DNA of 64,000 bases from Geomonas ferrireducens. GTDB taxonomy: Bacteria; Desulfobacterota; Desulfuromonadia; Geobacterales; Geobacteraceae. This document shows, piece by piece, positions 1-11,116 of the stretch. Both the position numbers and the translations under genes were made by a program. The first letter of the stretch is position 1. The number at the start of each line of letters is the position of its first letter. Where the stretch lies: the NCBI RefSeq assembly GCF_004917065.1, contig NZ_SSYA01000002.1, positions 969,897 to 1,033,896 of the forward strand, in the 5' to 3' direction. Below the pieces are notes generated by a model, which was not told the origin of the DNA, ran no database searches, and saw nothing but the letters and a program-made list of their open reading frames with translations.

Positions 1-1241
1 CGCGGGTCAGTGGCGAGCAGCGCACAAATGTCGACGATCACCCTACGCAGGTTCAACTCCACCTTGGCCGGTTGGTTCGGCCGCGCATAAAAGAGGAAAT
101 CACGCAGCAGTCCGTCAAGGCGATCGGTCTCCCTGACGATGATGGAGAAAAGCCGCTGGTCCTTTTCGTCGACCCACGGCCGCAGGGAGACCAGTTGAAC
201 GGAACCGCTAATGGCGGCGAGCGGGTTGCGGATCTCGTGCGCCATGCGCGCGGACAGTTCGCCGAGCGCAGCCAGACGGTCCGCCCGTTTCAGTTCGGCG
301 GCCATCCGTTTCATCTCGGTCAGGTCGTGCAGGTCGAACAGGGCCCCGACCGTCCCCCCTTCCTTGTCCAGCAGCGGCACCGACTTGAACGACAGTAACA
401 GCTCCCTGCCGTCGATCGCACCATGACGAAACTCGCCCTGCCCCGGCTCAAAAAAAGAGGATTCGAAGCCGGCAATCCCTGGAAGCACCTCCGCAAGCGA
501 GCGGTCGTAGGCATCGGTCTGTGAGACCCCCGTCAGGACCTCAGCGAAACGGTTGAATACGCGGATCCTGCCGGCTGTGTTGATGGTAAGAAGGCCACTG
601 TCTATGGTGGAAACTATGGAGGAGTTAAGCCGCTCCAGTTCCTCGTAGTCAATCGCCTTTTCCTTCAGCGCGCTCTCGGAAACGCGGGCCCTCTCCGCCA
701 TGTGTCCGGCGAGCACGGCAGTGAGAAAGAATGAGGCGCCGTGCAAGAAAATGAGATAAAAGAGGTACCCCGCTCCCCACTGCTGTGCCGGAGCTGAATC
801 AATGCCTAGGGGGGCGAGCTTGTCGTAGTACTGGAAGTCGAGGATGGCGCCATAAAGAATGACACAAAGAGACGCGGTATAGTACGCCTGCGAGCGCGCT
901 AAAAGGGCGCAAGCGCTGATGATGGACAGAAAATAGAGAAAGGAATAGTGAGAAGTGACCCCGCCCGAAACGAGGATCAGCACCGTGACGAGAATCAGGT
1001 CCCAGACGATCTGGAGGTATGCCAAGGTGCGCACGAGGCGCGGGGCTGCGGGACGAAGAGCGACAAGCGATAGAAGCGAGAACAGGTAGGTGGCGCCGAT
1101 AAGGCGCAACAGTACTGTTCCCGCCACTTCGCCGCTTACATCGTAGGTGTGGACGTCAAGATAAACGGTGGTGACCAGAAAGACGGACACCACCAGAAGT
1201 CTCAGCAGTATGAACCAGAAGACCTTCTTCTTTTCGATCAT
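1..1241 (-). CDS. pilS: PilS-type sensor histidine kinase (3' end outside window)
   Basis: The frame is open from an ATG at 1241 to the window edge, so the C-terminal ATPase domain is missing here. Translation shows an N-terminal membrane region of about six hydrophobic segments (residues 1-190), a PAS domain (around 205-320) and a HisKA dimerisation helix with the phosphoacceptor in a MAHEIRNPL motif. This layout is that of PilS, which in known systems phosphorylates the sigma-54 activator PilR to control pilin transcription. It starts four bases after the pilC stop, and the order pilB-pilT-pilC-pilS matches the known Geobacter pilus operon. pilR and pilA would be expected further left, which is inference. 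Confidence 0.85.
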   Translation of the reverse strand, partial: MIEKKKVFWFILLRLLVVSVFLVTTVYLDVHTYDVSGEVAGTVLLRLIGATYLFSLLSLVALRPAAPRLVRTLAYLQIVWDLILVTVLILVSGGVTSHYSFLYFLSIISACALLARSQAYYTASLCVILYGAILDFQYYDKLAPLGIDSAPAQQWGAGYLFYLIFLHGASFFLTAVLAGHMAERARVSESALKEKAIDYEELERLNSSIVSTIDSGLLTINTAGRIRVFNRFAEVLTGVSQTDAYDRSLAEVLPGIAGFESSFFEPGQGEFRHGAIDGRELLLSFKSVPLLDKEGGTVGALFDLHDLTEMKRMAAELKRADRLAALGELSARMAHEIRNPLAAISGSVQLVSLRPWVDEKDQRLFSIIVRETDRLDGLLRDFLFYARPNQPAKVELNLRRVIVDICALLATDP

Positions 1242-1245
1242 CCAA

Positions 1246-2469
1246 TTAACCGCCGACGGCGCCGGCAAGCTTGAAGATAGGCAGGTACATGGCGATGACC
1301 AAGCCGCCGACCGTGGTGCCTAGGAAGACCATCAGCAAAGGCTCCATCATCGAGGTCAGAGCTCCGACCGCATCGTCCACCTCGTCATCGTAGAAGTCGG
1401 CGATCTTGTTGAGCATCGCGTCCATGGCGCCGGTCGCCTCGCCCACCGAAATCATCTGCACCACCATCGGGGGGAAGACACCGCAGTCGGCGAGAGGCTC
1501 GGCGATAGTCTTGCCTTCGGAAATGGACTGGCGCACCTTGTAGATGGCCTCTTCCACGACTTTGTTTCCGGCGGTTTTGGCGACGATCTCCAGGCCGTCC
1601 ATGATCGGAACGCCCGAGCTGATCATGGTCCCCAACGTACGGGTGAACTTGGCGACGGACACCTTGCGGATGAGCGGCCCGGCGATGGGTGCTTTCAGGG
1701 CGAAGGTGTCTATCACCTTGCGGCCGTTGGCTGTGTTGTAGTATTTGCCGATGGCGTACTTGATGCCGAACATGATGGCGATGATGACGACGATGTACTT
1801 CACCAGGAAATTGGAGAGTGCGATGACGAACTTCGTCGGAGCGGGCAGATCCCCACCGAAATCGGCGAACATCTTGGCGAAAGTCGGGATGACGAAGATC
1901 AGGATGACGCCCACGACGATGACCGCGATGGACATGATGGTGATCGGGTAAACCATGGCCCCTTTCACCTGCTTCTTGAGCTTCATCGCCTTCTCGATGT
2001 AGGCGGCCAGACGGGAGAGGATGGTGTCGAGGATACCGCCCACCTCACCTGCGGCAACCAGGTTCACGTAGAGCTGATCGAAGGCCTTGGGGTGCTTGGC
2101 GAGCGCATCGGCGAAGGTGGAGCCGCTCTCCACGCTTTCCTTCACCTTGACGAGGATGTCCTTGAAGGTCTTGTTTTCCTGCTGGCTGGAGAGGATATCG
2201 AGACACTGCACGAGCGGCAGGCCGGAGTCGATCATGGTGGCGAACTGCCTGGTGAAGACCACGAGGTCCTTGGTATCGATCTTCTTCGGTCCGCCGAGCC
2301 CCGGTATCTTGAGCTCCATGGAGAGCCCCTTGCCCGCCTCCTTCACTGTGATGCCGGTAAAGCCGTATCTCTTAAGCTGCGCCTCGACCATGGCGGCGCT
2401 GGCGGCTTCCATGACGCCCTTCTGGACGCTTCCCGCCTTGCTTCTTGCTTCCCAATCAAATTTTGTCAT
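1246..2469 (-). CDS. pilC: Type IV pilus inner-membrane platform protein PilC
   Basis: This 407-residue protein has the two repeated GspF/PilC domains (roughly residues 70-195 and 270-395), each followed by strong membrane segments. The N-terminal TKFDWEARSKAG stretch is typical of the family. PilC anchors the assembly ATPases at the inner membrane and couples their motion to pilin insertion and removal. Length is normal for the family. It sits 39 bp after pilT and 4 bp before pilS, in the same direction, so co-transcription is very likely. No missing motif or frameshift was seen. Confidence 0.95.
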   Translation of the reverse strand: MTKFDWEARSKAGSVQKGVMEAASAAMVEAQLKRYGFTGITVKEAGKGLSMELKIPGLGGPKKIDTKDLVVFTRQFATMIDSGLPLVQCLDILSSQQENKTFKDILVKVKESVESGSTFADALAKHPKAFDQLYVNLVAAGEVGGILDTILSRLAAYIEKAMKLKKQVKGAMVYPITIMSIAVIVVGVILIFVIPTFAKMFADFGGDLPAPTKFVIALSNFLVKYIVVIIAIMFGIKYAIGKYYNTANGRKVIDTFALKAPIAGPLIRKVSVAKFTRTLGTMISSGVPIMDGLEIVAKTAGNKVVEEAIYKVRQSISEGKTIAEPLADCGVFPPMVVQMISVGEATGAMDAMLNKIADFYDDEVDDAVGALTSMMEPLLMVFLGTTVGGLVIAMYLPIFKLAGAVGG

Positions 2470-2508
2470 CAGTTACTCCTTTCCCGGCTGAGCCGGGACT
2501 GGCTGTTG

Positions 2509-3609
2509 CTATCTTTGCGGCGGCCTTCTGATCTGCCCCGCCGCCCCGCCGGGGGCCAGCATCTGCTTCAGCTCGTCAGGCTCGGAGGAGCGCCCCAGCG
2601 CGTCGTCCACGGTTATGATGCGCTTGGACAGCAGGCCCATCAGGCACTGGTTCAAGGTCTGCATGCCGAACTTCTCCTGGCCGACCTGCATCTGGGAGTA
2701 GATCTGGTGCACCTTGTCCTCGCGGATCAGGTTCCTGATCGCGGGGTTCGGCACCATCACCTCGAGGGCGAGGGCGCGCCCGGGTCCGTTCGCCCTCGGG
2801 ATCAGGGTCTGGGACATGACCCCTTCGAGCACGAAGGAGAGCTGGGTCCTCACCTGGGTCTGCTGGTAAGGCGGGAAGACGTCGATGATCCTGTTGATGG
2901 TCTGGGCACAGGAGTTCGTGTGGAGCGTCGCGAAGCAGAGGTGGCCGGTCTCGGCCAGGGTCAGCGCCGCCTCGATGGTCTCCAGGTCGCGCAACTCGCC
3001 GATCAGGACGACGTCGGGGTCCTGGCGCAGTACGTACTTGAGGGCATGCTTGAAGCTCTTCGTATCCGCCCCCACCTCGCGCTGGTTCACGATGCACCCC
3101 TTGTGCGGGTGCAGGTACTCGATCGGGTCCTCAACGGTGACGATGTGGTCGTGACGGTTGATGTTGATGTGGTCGATCATGGAGGCGAGCGTGGTCGATT
3201 TACCGCTGCCGGTAGGCCCGGTGACGAGGATCAGGCCGCGCGGCTTGTCGCAAAGCGCCCGTACCACGGGGGGAAGCCCGAGCTCCTCGAAGGTGAGGAT
3301 CTTGTACGGGATCACCCTGAAGACGCCGGCCACGGCGCCGCGCTGGACGAAGATGTTCCCCCTGAAGCGAGAGAGCCCCTTCACGCCGAAGGAGAGGTCG
3401 AGCTCGTTGTCCTCCTCGAAGCGGTGTTTTTGGGCGTCGGTCAGGATGCTATAGCAAAGCTGCTTGGTCTCGATGGCGTTGAGCGGAGGAACGTCCATCG
3501 GGGTCAACTGGCCGTCGATGCGGATCTGCGGCGAGGTGTTTGTGGTGATGTGCAGGTCGGAGCCGCCCCTCTCCACAAGTTCCTTGAGCATTTGGTGAAA
3601 GTTGATCAT
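2509..3609 (-). CDS. pilT: Type IV pilus retraction ATPase PilT
   Basis: The 366-residue product has the PilT/GspE ATPase fold: Walker A as GPTGSGKSTT near residue 130, an Asp-box region, a Walker B segment around VVLIGELRD, the His-box TGHLCFATLHTN and the PilT-specific AIRNLIRED motif near the C terminus. PilT drives pilus retraction and twitching. It is 35 bp downstream of pilB and 39 bp upstream of pilC. Geobacter genomes usually carry several pilT paralogues, and this is the copy inside the pil operon. The C-terminal tail is rich in Pro, Gly and Arg. Confidence 0.95.
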   Translation of the reverse strand: MINFHQMLKELVERGGSDLHITTNTSPQIRIDGQLTPMDVPPLNAIETKQLCYSILTDAQKHRFEEDNELDLSFGVKGLSRFRGNIFVQRGAVAGVFRVIPYKILTFEELGLPPVVRALCDKPRGLILVTGPTGSGKSTTLASMIDHININRHDHIVTVEDPIEYLHPHKGCIVNQREVGADTKSFKHALKYVLRQDPDVVLIGELRDLETIEAALTLAETGHLCFATLHTNSCAQTINRIIDVFPPYQQTQVRTQLSFVLEGVMSQTLIPRANGPGRALALEVMVPNPAIRNLIREDKVHQIYSQMQVGQEKFGMQTLNQCLMGLLSKRIITVDDALGRSSEPDELKQMLAPGGAAGQIRRPPQR

Positions 3610-3644
3610 GAAAACCCTCGTCTCAGTTTGTCTTCTTAAGAGCG

Positions 3645-5351
<1,707 letters not shown>

Positions 5352-5408
5352 ATACTACCTCAGGGGGGTGGAGAATCCTGTGAATGGTATTTTGTAATCG
5401 CGTTAATG

Positions 5409-6281
5409 TCAAGGCTTACATGGTTCGGGCAGAAACGCCGCCAGAGCCAGTTCCATGCACCCTTCGGGCGGCGCGACCCCGGTCCAGATGCGAAAGGCCG
5501 CTTCGCCCTGCGCCACAAGCATGCCGAGGCCGTTGGCGCAAGGGATGCCAAAGGTGCGGCATTGCGCCAAAAGCGGCGTAACCGGCGGTGCATAGACCAT
5601 ATCGTAAATACAGGCACCGGACTTTAGCAGGGAAGGATCGAGCCCGGGGAAAGAGTCACCGGACATGCCGACCGAGGTGGTGTTGACCACGAGGTCGAAG
5701 GAGCCTATGAAGGCCGGGTCGGCGAGAGCGTCGAGGGAACCGGCGGCGAAGGCGGTTTCCTTCAGCCTTTCTGCGACGAGGCCGACTAGGGCGAGCGCCG
5801 CATCCGTGGTGCGGTTCGCGACATGCACCCGCGCCGCGCCGGCACGCGCGAGCGATACGACGGCGCTTCTGGCGGCCCCGCCCGCCCCGAGCACGAGGAC
5901 GCTCTTGCCGCGTGGGTCGAAGGAAAGCTTCCCCGCGAGCGCCGCCACGAGACCAAGGCCGTCGGTGTTGTAGCCGGTGAGCCTACCTTCCCGTACGAGC
6001 ACCGTGTTCACCGCGCCGATCAGTTCCGCGTCCGGATCGATTTCGTCCAAAAACGGCATGATGGCGACCTTGTGCGGAATGGTGACGTTGAAGCCGGCGA
6101 CTCCCGCTGCGGCAAGCCCGGCCACCGCAGCCTCAAGACGTGCGGGGGGGACGGGGAAAGGGACGTAGACCCAGTCAAGCCCGAGAGCCCCGAAGGCAGC
6201 GTTGTGCATCACCGGCGAAAGCGAGTGGGCAACCGGGGCACCGATGATACCGGTAACCGTGGTCTTTCCGGTAATGGTCAT
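5409..6281 (-). CDS. aroE: Shikimate dehydrogenase AroE
   Basis: The 290-residue product starts with the substrate-binding motif GAPVAHSLSPVMHNAAF and has the catalytic lysine in NVTIPHK, an NTDGLG element and the NADP-binding GAGGAARS loop. AroE reduces 3-dehydroshikimate to shikimate with NADPH in aromatic amino acid synthesis. Length is normal. Its ATG overlaps the stop of the upstream DUF2723 gene in an ATGA arrangement, indicating translational coupling. Its position in front of pilB is probably just an operon neighbour and not a functional link. Confidence 0.95.
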   Translation of the reverse strand: MTITGKTTVTGIIGAPVAHSLSPVMHNAAFGALGLDWVYVPFPVPPARLEAAVAGLAAAGVAGFNVTIPHKVAIMPFLDEIDPDAELIGAVNTVLVREGRLTGYNTDGLGLVAALAGKLSFDPRGKSVLVLGAGGAARSAVVSLARAGAARVHVANRTTDAALALVGLVAERLKETAFAAGSLDALADPAFIGSFDLVVNTTSVGMSGDSFPGLDPSLLKSGACIYDMVYAPPVTPLLAQCRTFGIPCANGLGMLVAQGEAAFRIWTGVAPPEGCMELALAAFLPEPCKP

Positions 6282-8137
6282 TGGGCCACTCCGTTCGCAC
6301 TCAAAAGTGCTGCGACGCGCTGCCTGATCTCAGGCGCTATGCTTGCAGCCACTTCCAGGTCGCGTGCCCCCGCCTCGCGCTGCCCCATACGAAGGCGCGT
6401 CTCCCCCGACTCCATGAGGGAAGCTGCATAGATGAGGATCGCCTTCCCCGTGTCGAGGTCCCGGAAGAACATGTCGCGGTCTCCGAGCACGCCCCGCAGG
6501 GAGAAAAGAGGCCATACGTCGAGGTCCGGTGGAGCCGCGGGGGTGCCGGCCGCCTGGAGCGCGAAAAGGATGCCGCGCTGGTGCACCACGAAATCCTTGA
6601 ACTCGATGGAGTACTTGGTGGAGAAGTCCACGTAAACCGGCCGTTTGCCGTACTGCTCCCCGACCGCAATCATGAGCGTCCCGTCCGAGGTGCGCTGATC
6701 CATGGGTAGCTCGTACAGCCGCGAGTTCTTGAACAGGCGCGGCATGCTGTCCAGGTACCAGTCAAAGACGAGGTGCGGGGTGTGCGGCAGGTCGACATCC
6801 TCGCGCATCCTTTCCACCCCCTGCAAATACCAAAGCGGAAAGGCTCCCGAATCCCCCCACGTGAAGAGCACGGCGTCCTGCGGCAGGGACCTGAGCGTGT
6901 TGGAGGCGTAGTCGAAGGCGATGTAGTTTTTATGCTGGTCGTTCTCCCGGTAGTTCAAAAGACAGACGGCGAGCGGCAGCACGAAGAGGAGCGCGGGTAA
7001 AAAAAGGCGTGCGGCAGGTGCGTCGGGAAGATGCTGCACCGCCTCCTTGATGAGGGTGATGAGCCCGACACCGATGAAGACCGCAGAGAGGAGGTAAAGC
7101 GGGGTGAAGAACTCCTCGGTCAGGAAGATCATCTCGCCTGGCGTGTTGAAGTAGCCGACGATGACGAGCAGGAACGAGCCGAGTGCGATCAGGTAGCCAA
7201 GTACCAGGTCGCGCTTTGTCCGCATCAGGGCCCACAGACCGAACAGCAAAAGGACAAGGCCAACAACGGTGAACTCGTGCGGGATGTTGAAGGCGTTCAT
7301 CTGCGCCCAGAGGAGATCGAGGTCGCGGTGCGGCTTGTCGACCGGGTATCCCTTGCGCAGGATGTTCCAGAGGAACTGGGTGAGGTTCTTCGAGTCGCCC
7401 CAGTTCAGAATCGGTTTCCTGAGCGCCCGGACCACGAGGTGCAGGTGGATGCCGAAGCCCAACAGGCCGAAGGCGAAGGCGATGAAGAACTCGCGCACCC
7501 GGAAGATGACGCGCCGGTCCGCGGACCAGATCAGGAAGGCGTAGGTCGGAATCATCAGCACCATGATCTGGTGCGCACCGGTCCCAAGCCCGCAGAGAAA
7601 GGCGCCCAGGTAGACGTAGGCAGGGCGCTCCCGTCCCTCGAGGTAGCTCTCCCGCCAAAGGAGCATCAGGTAGAAGATGATGGCACAGATGAAGGCGAGC
7701 AGCGGATAAGGCTTGTCGTGGTTTGACTGCAGCCAAAGCCTCGGCGTGAAGGCGAAGGTGAGCGCCGCCGCGACACCGGCAAGCTTGGAGGCAAGCGCAC
7801 CGAACCGTCCCTGCCAGGGGGTCTCCTCACCCTTGAGCAATTGGGTGGTGAGCAGATAGACGCCGAAACAGGCAAGCCCCGCGGAAACTGCGGTCGCGAA
7901 GTTCACCCGGAAGGCGATGTTGCCGAGCGGGAGAAAGGTGAACGGCTTAGCGTAGTTGATGAAGAGCGGATACCCCGGCGAGTGCGCCGTGCCGAGAGAG
8001 GAGATGGCGGTCAGAAACTCACCGCTGTCGAAGAAGGTGACCGTGGGCGCCAGGGTAAGGAGATACACGAACAGCGGGATGACGAAGGCCGCGATGGCGC
8101 ACGGGTCGAGCCTGCGCAGGATTCCGTTATGGTTCAC
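6278..8137 (-). CDS. DUF2723 family polytopic membrane protein
   Basis: The product is about 619 residues from a GTG at 8137, chosen because a GAGGAG site lies seven bases upstream and the protein then begins MNHNGILRR just before the first membrane helix. It has roughly ten hydrophobic segments in the first 400 residues and a conserved early FDSGEF segment typical of DUF2723. This family is related to membrane glycosyltransferases of the protein O-mannosyltransferase type, but the substrate here is unknown. The C-terminal 200 residues are soluble and end in a short TPR-like helical stretch. The gene overlaps its upstream neighbour by 11 bases and aroE by four. Confidence 0.8.
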   Translation of the reverse strand: MNHNGILRRLDPCAIAAFVIPLFVYLLTLAPTVTFFDSGEFLTAISSLGTAHSPGYPLFINYAKPFTFLPLGNIAFRVNFATAVSAGLACFGVYLLTTQLLKGEETPWQGRFGALASKLAGVAAALTFAFTPRLWLQSNHDKPYPLLAFICAIIFYLMLLWRESYLEGRERPAYVYLGAFLCGLGTGAHQIMVLMIPTYAFLIWSADRRVIFRVREFFIAFAFGLLGFGIHLHLVVRALRKPILNWGDSKNLTQFLWNILRKGYPVDKPHRDLDLLWAQMNAFNIPHEFTVVGLVLLLFGLWALMRTKRDLVLGYLIALGSFLLVIVGYFNTPGEMIFLTEEFFTPLYLLSAVFIGVGLITLIKEAVQHLPDAPAARLFLPALLFVLPLAVCLLNYRENDQHKNYIAFDYASNTLRSLPQDAVLFTWGDSGAFPLWYLQGVERMREDVDLPHTPHLVFDWYLDSMPRLFKNSRLYELPMDQRTSDGTLMIAVGEQYGKRPVYVDFSTKYSIEFKDFVVHQRGILFALQAAGTPAAPPDLDVWPLFSLRGVLGDRDMFFRDLDTGKAILIYAASLMESGETRLRMGQREAGARDLEVAASIAPEIRQRVAALLSANGVAQ

Positions 8138-9155
8138 GCAACTGCTCCTCGGTGTTAGTGACGCCGATGCTCCTGATGGAGACCTTGTCCCGCCAGAGGC
8201 AGTACAGCCCGACGACGGTGACCGGGAAAAAGCCCATGGCGTGAATGACGATGGCGATGCTGAGCGCCTTTTCGCTGCCAATCTGGAATGCGGAAAGTGC
8301 AGTGACGCAGGCGATGTGATACGTCCCGATAAAACCCGGAGATGCCGGTACCATCACGGCGAAGACCAGGAAGACCATGATGAACATGGCCGCCGAGGGA
8401 GGGAGAAACAGGCCGAAGGAGCGCAGCATCAGGTCGACCGGCCAGATTGCCGTGGCCCACACGAGAAGCGAGCTGACCGCGACACCGGTAATGCCGGAGA
8501 TACTGGTCGGAATGCGGATACCGGAGATGAAGGAGACCAGCAGAGCGCCGGCATGCTCGGCCAACCGCGCGGAGAAAGGATGCAGCACACGGGTCACCAC
8601 CTTGACGGTGAAGTCGGTGCGCCACCTGAGCAGGAACAGAAAGGCAAGGACAAAAAGGTAGAGGGCGAAGGTGACGTACCCGCCGGTGACGAGCCCGTGC
8701 TGCACGCGTTCCATCCCGCTTGGCAGCTTTATGGTGAAGAAGGTAATCAGGAGCACGAGGAGGACGGTGAAGCCGTCACAGAGCCGGTCAAGCACCAGGG
8801 AGGCAAAGACCGCGCTGGTGCCGATCCCCTCCTTCTGTCCGAGCGAGTGGGCCCGCACCAGCTCCCCCAGGCGCGCCGGAAGAAGGTTGTTCGCCATGTA
8901 TCCGATGAGGGTCGAGGGGAAGAGGTTCCCAAGGCGCGTGTTTTTTATCGGGGCTAGCAGGAACTTCCAGCGCACCGCGCGCAGGTAGTAGCTCACAAAG
9001 GTGAGCACCAGCGCGGGCACAAGGTAGCGGTAATCCATCGCGGCAAAGGCGTCGGCCATCTTTCCGAAGTCGATCTTCCTGAAGAGGAGAAAGAGGCAAA
9101 GAGCGCTGATTGCGATGCCGAGCAAGAGCTTCTTATCTGGTTTTTGCGTGGTCAA
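8127..9155 (-). CDS. UPF0104 / lysylphosphatidylglycerol synthase-type transmembrane protein
   Basis: The protein has the LPG synthase transmembrane domain fold with about seven or eight helices and conserved elements such as SYYLRAVRW and LLPARLGELVRA. Such proteins include the flippase part of MprF and AglD-like proteins, so a role in lipid or glycan handling is likely but not specific. The start is uncertain. A TTG at 9155 has an AGGAG site five bases upstream, whereas the ATG at 9170 and a TTG at 9215 have none and the latter would overlap ribF. The DNA here holds a short imperfect duplication that repeats the residues RLTTQ. Confidence 0.75.
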   Translation of the reverse strand: MTTQKPDKKLLLGIAISALCLFLLFRKIDFGKMADAFAAMDYRYLVPALVLTFVSYYLRAVRWKFLLAPIKNTRLGNLFPSTLIGYMANNLLPARLGELVRAHSLGQKEGIGTSAVFASLVLDRLCDGFTVLLVLLITFFTIKLPSGMERVQHGLVTGGYVTFALYLFVLAFLFLLRWRTDFTVKVVTRVLHPFSARLAEHAGALLVSFISGIRIPTSISGITGVAVSSLLVWATAIWPVDLMLRSFGLFLPPSAAMFIMVFLVFAVMVPASPGFIGTYHIACVTALSAFQIGSEKALSIAIVIHAMGFFPVTVVGLYCLWRDKVSIRSIGVTNTEEQLREP

Positions 9156-9181
9156 TCGGGCTCCTGTCATCGGTTGCGTTG

Positions 9182-10174
9182 TCAATCGGGGCGGCCCGAA
9201 CCATGGTTTGCGCAATCCCAGTCACCGCCACTTTCGGACAGAACCGGGCGGGCACCGCTGAGGATCTCACGGCAACGCGCGACATCCGCGGCGATCGCCT
9301 CTTTCAGTTCGTCAAGCCCGGAGAAACGTTTCTCCCCCCTGAGCCTCTCGATGAAGAAAAGGGTCAGCTCGCGTCCGTAAAGGTCGCCTTCGAAGTCGAG
9401 GAGGAACACCTCGATGGATAGGTGCTGGTTGCCGAAGGTCGGGTTGGGGCCGATGTTGCAGGCGCCGTCGAAGAGCCGATCCCCCATGCAGACCTTCACC
9501 GCGTAGACCCCGACCGACGGGATGAGGTCCTTTTCCGTTTCGATGTTGGCGGTGGGAAAGCCGAGGCTGCGGCCACGCTCGTGGCCGTGCACCACCTTGC
9601 CGGAGATGGAGAAGTGCCGTCCCAAGAGGCTCGCGGCGCAGGAGACGTTTCCGGCGCTCACCATCCTGCGCACCGCGGTGGAGCTGTAGACGGTGGAGCC
9701 GTCCGAGATCGGCTCCAGCTCTTCCACGGTATAGCCGTGAAGCTCGCCAAGCCTGCGCAAAAGCGCGACGTCCCCTTCCCTGCCGCGGCCGAAGGCGTAA
9801 TCGTAGCCGATCACCAGGCGCTGGACACCGATGGCGCCGACCAGCACCTTTTCCACGAAGACGGCGGCCGGCACGGAGGCAAATTCCTTGTCGAAAGGGA
9901 TCTCGAGGAGGTAGTCGATGCCGGACCCCTCGATGAGGGCTTCCTTCTCGCGGCTTGTGGTGATGAGCCGCACCTCCTTGTGGGCCGCGACGACCTTGAG
10001 CGGGTGCGGCACGAAGGTGATCACCACGGAAACGCCGCCGATCTCGCGGGCGATTTGCCGCACCCTCTTGAAGATCTCGCGGTGCCCCAGGTGCACGCCG
10101 TCGAAGTTGCCGATGGTGACCACCGGATGGCGCAGTTTTTCCCTGATCTCAGAGATGCTTCTAAAAATTTCCAT
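9182..10174 (-). CDS. ribF: Bifunctional riboflavin kinase / FAD synthetase RibF
   Basis: This 330-residue enzyme has the N-terminal FAD synthetase nucleotidyltransferase domain, with the signature TIGNFDGVHLGHREIF (residues about 20-35), and the C-terminal riboflavin kinase domain beginning near residue 185, with the GFPTANIE motif. It converts riboflavin to FMN and then FAD in the cytoplasm. Length is normal. It lies 15 bp after tatC and just before the UPF0104 gene, all in one direction. Confidence 0.95.
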   Translation of the reverse strand: MEIFRSISEIREKLRHPVVTIGNFDGVHLGHREIFKRVRQIAREIGGVSVVITFVPHPLKVVAAHKEVRLITTSREKEALIEGSGIDYLLEIPFDKEFASVPAAVFVEKVLVGAIGVQRLVIGYDYAFGRGREGDVALLRRLGELHGYTVEELEPISDGSTVYSSTAVRRMVSAGNVSCAASLLGRHFSISGKVVHGHERGRSLGFPTANIETEKDLIPSVGVYAVKVCMGDRLFDGACNIGPNPTFGNQHLSIEVFLLDFEGDLYGRELTLFFIERLRGEKRFSGLDELKEAIAADVARCREILSGARPVLSESGGDWDCANHGSGRPD

Positions 10175-10189
10175 GGACTATGGGGGTCC

Positions 10190-11035
10190 TCAGGCTTCCG
10201 CCGCCTCGGTCTCCACCTGGGGTGCCTTCTTCTTCCCGAATACCAGGGCAACCCAGATGCTGATCTCGTACATGAGGTAGAGCGGGATCATGATGACGAA
10301 CATGGTGACCAGGTCGGCATGGAAGGCGGCAACGATGGCGCTAGCCAGGAGCGCGTACTTCCTGCGCGTGGCGAGCATCCGGTAGTTGACGATGCCGAAA
10401 CGGGCCAAAAGGAGCGCAAGGATCGGGAGCTCGAAGATGAGGCCGAACATCAGGATCAAGCGCAGACAGAAATTTATGTAGGCCGAGATGTTGTACCAGC
10501 TCTGCAGCCCGGTCGCCTCGTAGGAGAGGGAGAAGTTTATGATGACGGGCCAGATGATGAGCAGGAAGAACATCGCCCCGACGCAGAAGGCGACGGTGGC
10601 CGTGGTGACGAAGGGAACCACCAGGCGCCGCTCCTTGCGGGTTAGCCCGGGCGCTACGAAGAGCCAGAACTGGTGAAAGAGCACCGGCAGCACGATGACG
10701 AAACCGGCCAGCATGGAGATCTTGCATTGCACGAAGAACGGCTCGAGCGGCGCGCTGTAGTTCAGCATGCGCGGCTTCTCGGCCACCTGGTGCTCCTCCC
10801 CGAGCTTCATCTGCTGGTACGCCTCGGGGTAGCGCTTTTTGACTTTCTCGTAGAAGGATTTCTTCATGTCGGTCAGGTAGGTGTGACCGGTGAGCGGCTG
10901 TTCCACGAACTTCAAGAGGTCGGTGGAGAAGTTCCAGGCGATCCCCATGCCGATGACGATGGCAATTACGCTGACGATGAGCCGTTTTCTGAGTTCAACC
11001 AGGTGCTCCATGAACGGCAATACCTTTTCTTCCAT
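10190..11035 (-). CDS. tatC: Twin-arginine translocase subunit TatC
   Basis: The 281-residue product carries the TatC start signature FMEHLVELRKRL and six hydrophobic segments, with a conserved acidic loop region (residues 60-95) and the motif FELPILALLLARFGI. TatC recognises the twin-arginine signal of folded proteins, which in this group include cofactor-loaded redox enzymes. No tatA or tatB gene is adjacent, so those are expected elsewhere. A GAGGTAT ribosome site precedes the ATG. Confidence 0.95.
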   Translation of the reverse strand: MEEKVLPFMEHLVELRKRLIVSVIAIVIGMGIAWNFSTDLLKFVEQPLTGHTYLTDMKKSFYEKVKKRYPEAYQQMKLGEEHQVAEKPRMLNYSAPLEPFFVQCKISMLAGFVIVLPVLFHQFWLFVAPGLTRKERRLVVPFVTTATVAFCVGAMFFLLIIWPVIINFSLSYEATGLQSWYNISAYINFCLRLILMFGLIFELPILALLLARFGIVNYRMLATRRKYALLASAIVAAFHADLVTMFVIMIPLYLMYEISIWVALVFGKKKAPQVETEAAEA

Positions 11036-11116
11036 ATACCTCGCTTCTCCTAATTAATGCCGTGCAGAGCTCAAACAGCTTTTATATCACAGCGCTTAAA
11101 TCCAGCGCAACAGCTT

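Noticed and set aside
2092..3639. Long plus-strand frame opposite pilC and pilT
   Set aside because: It mirrors two well-supported genes in GC-rich DNA and has no family features.
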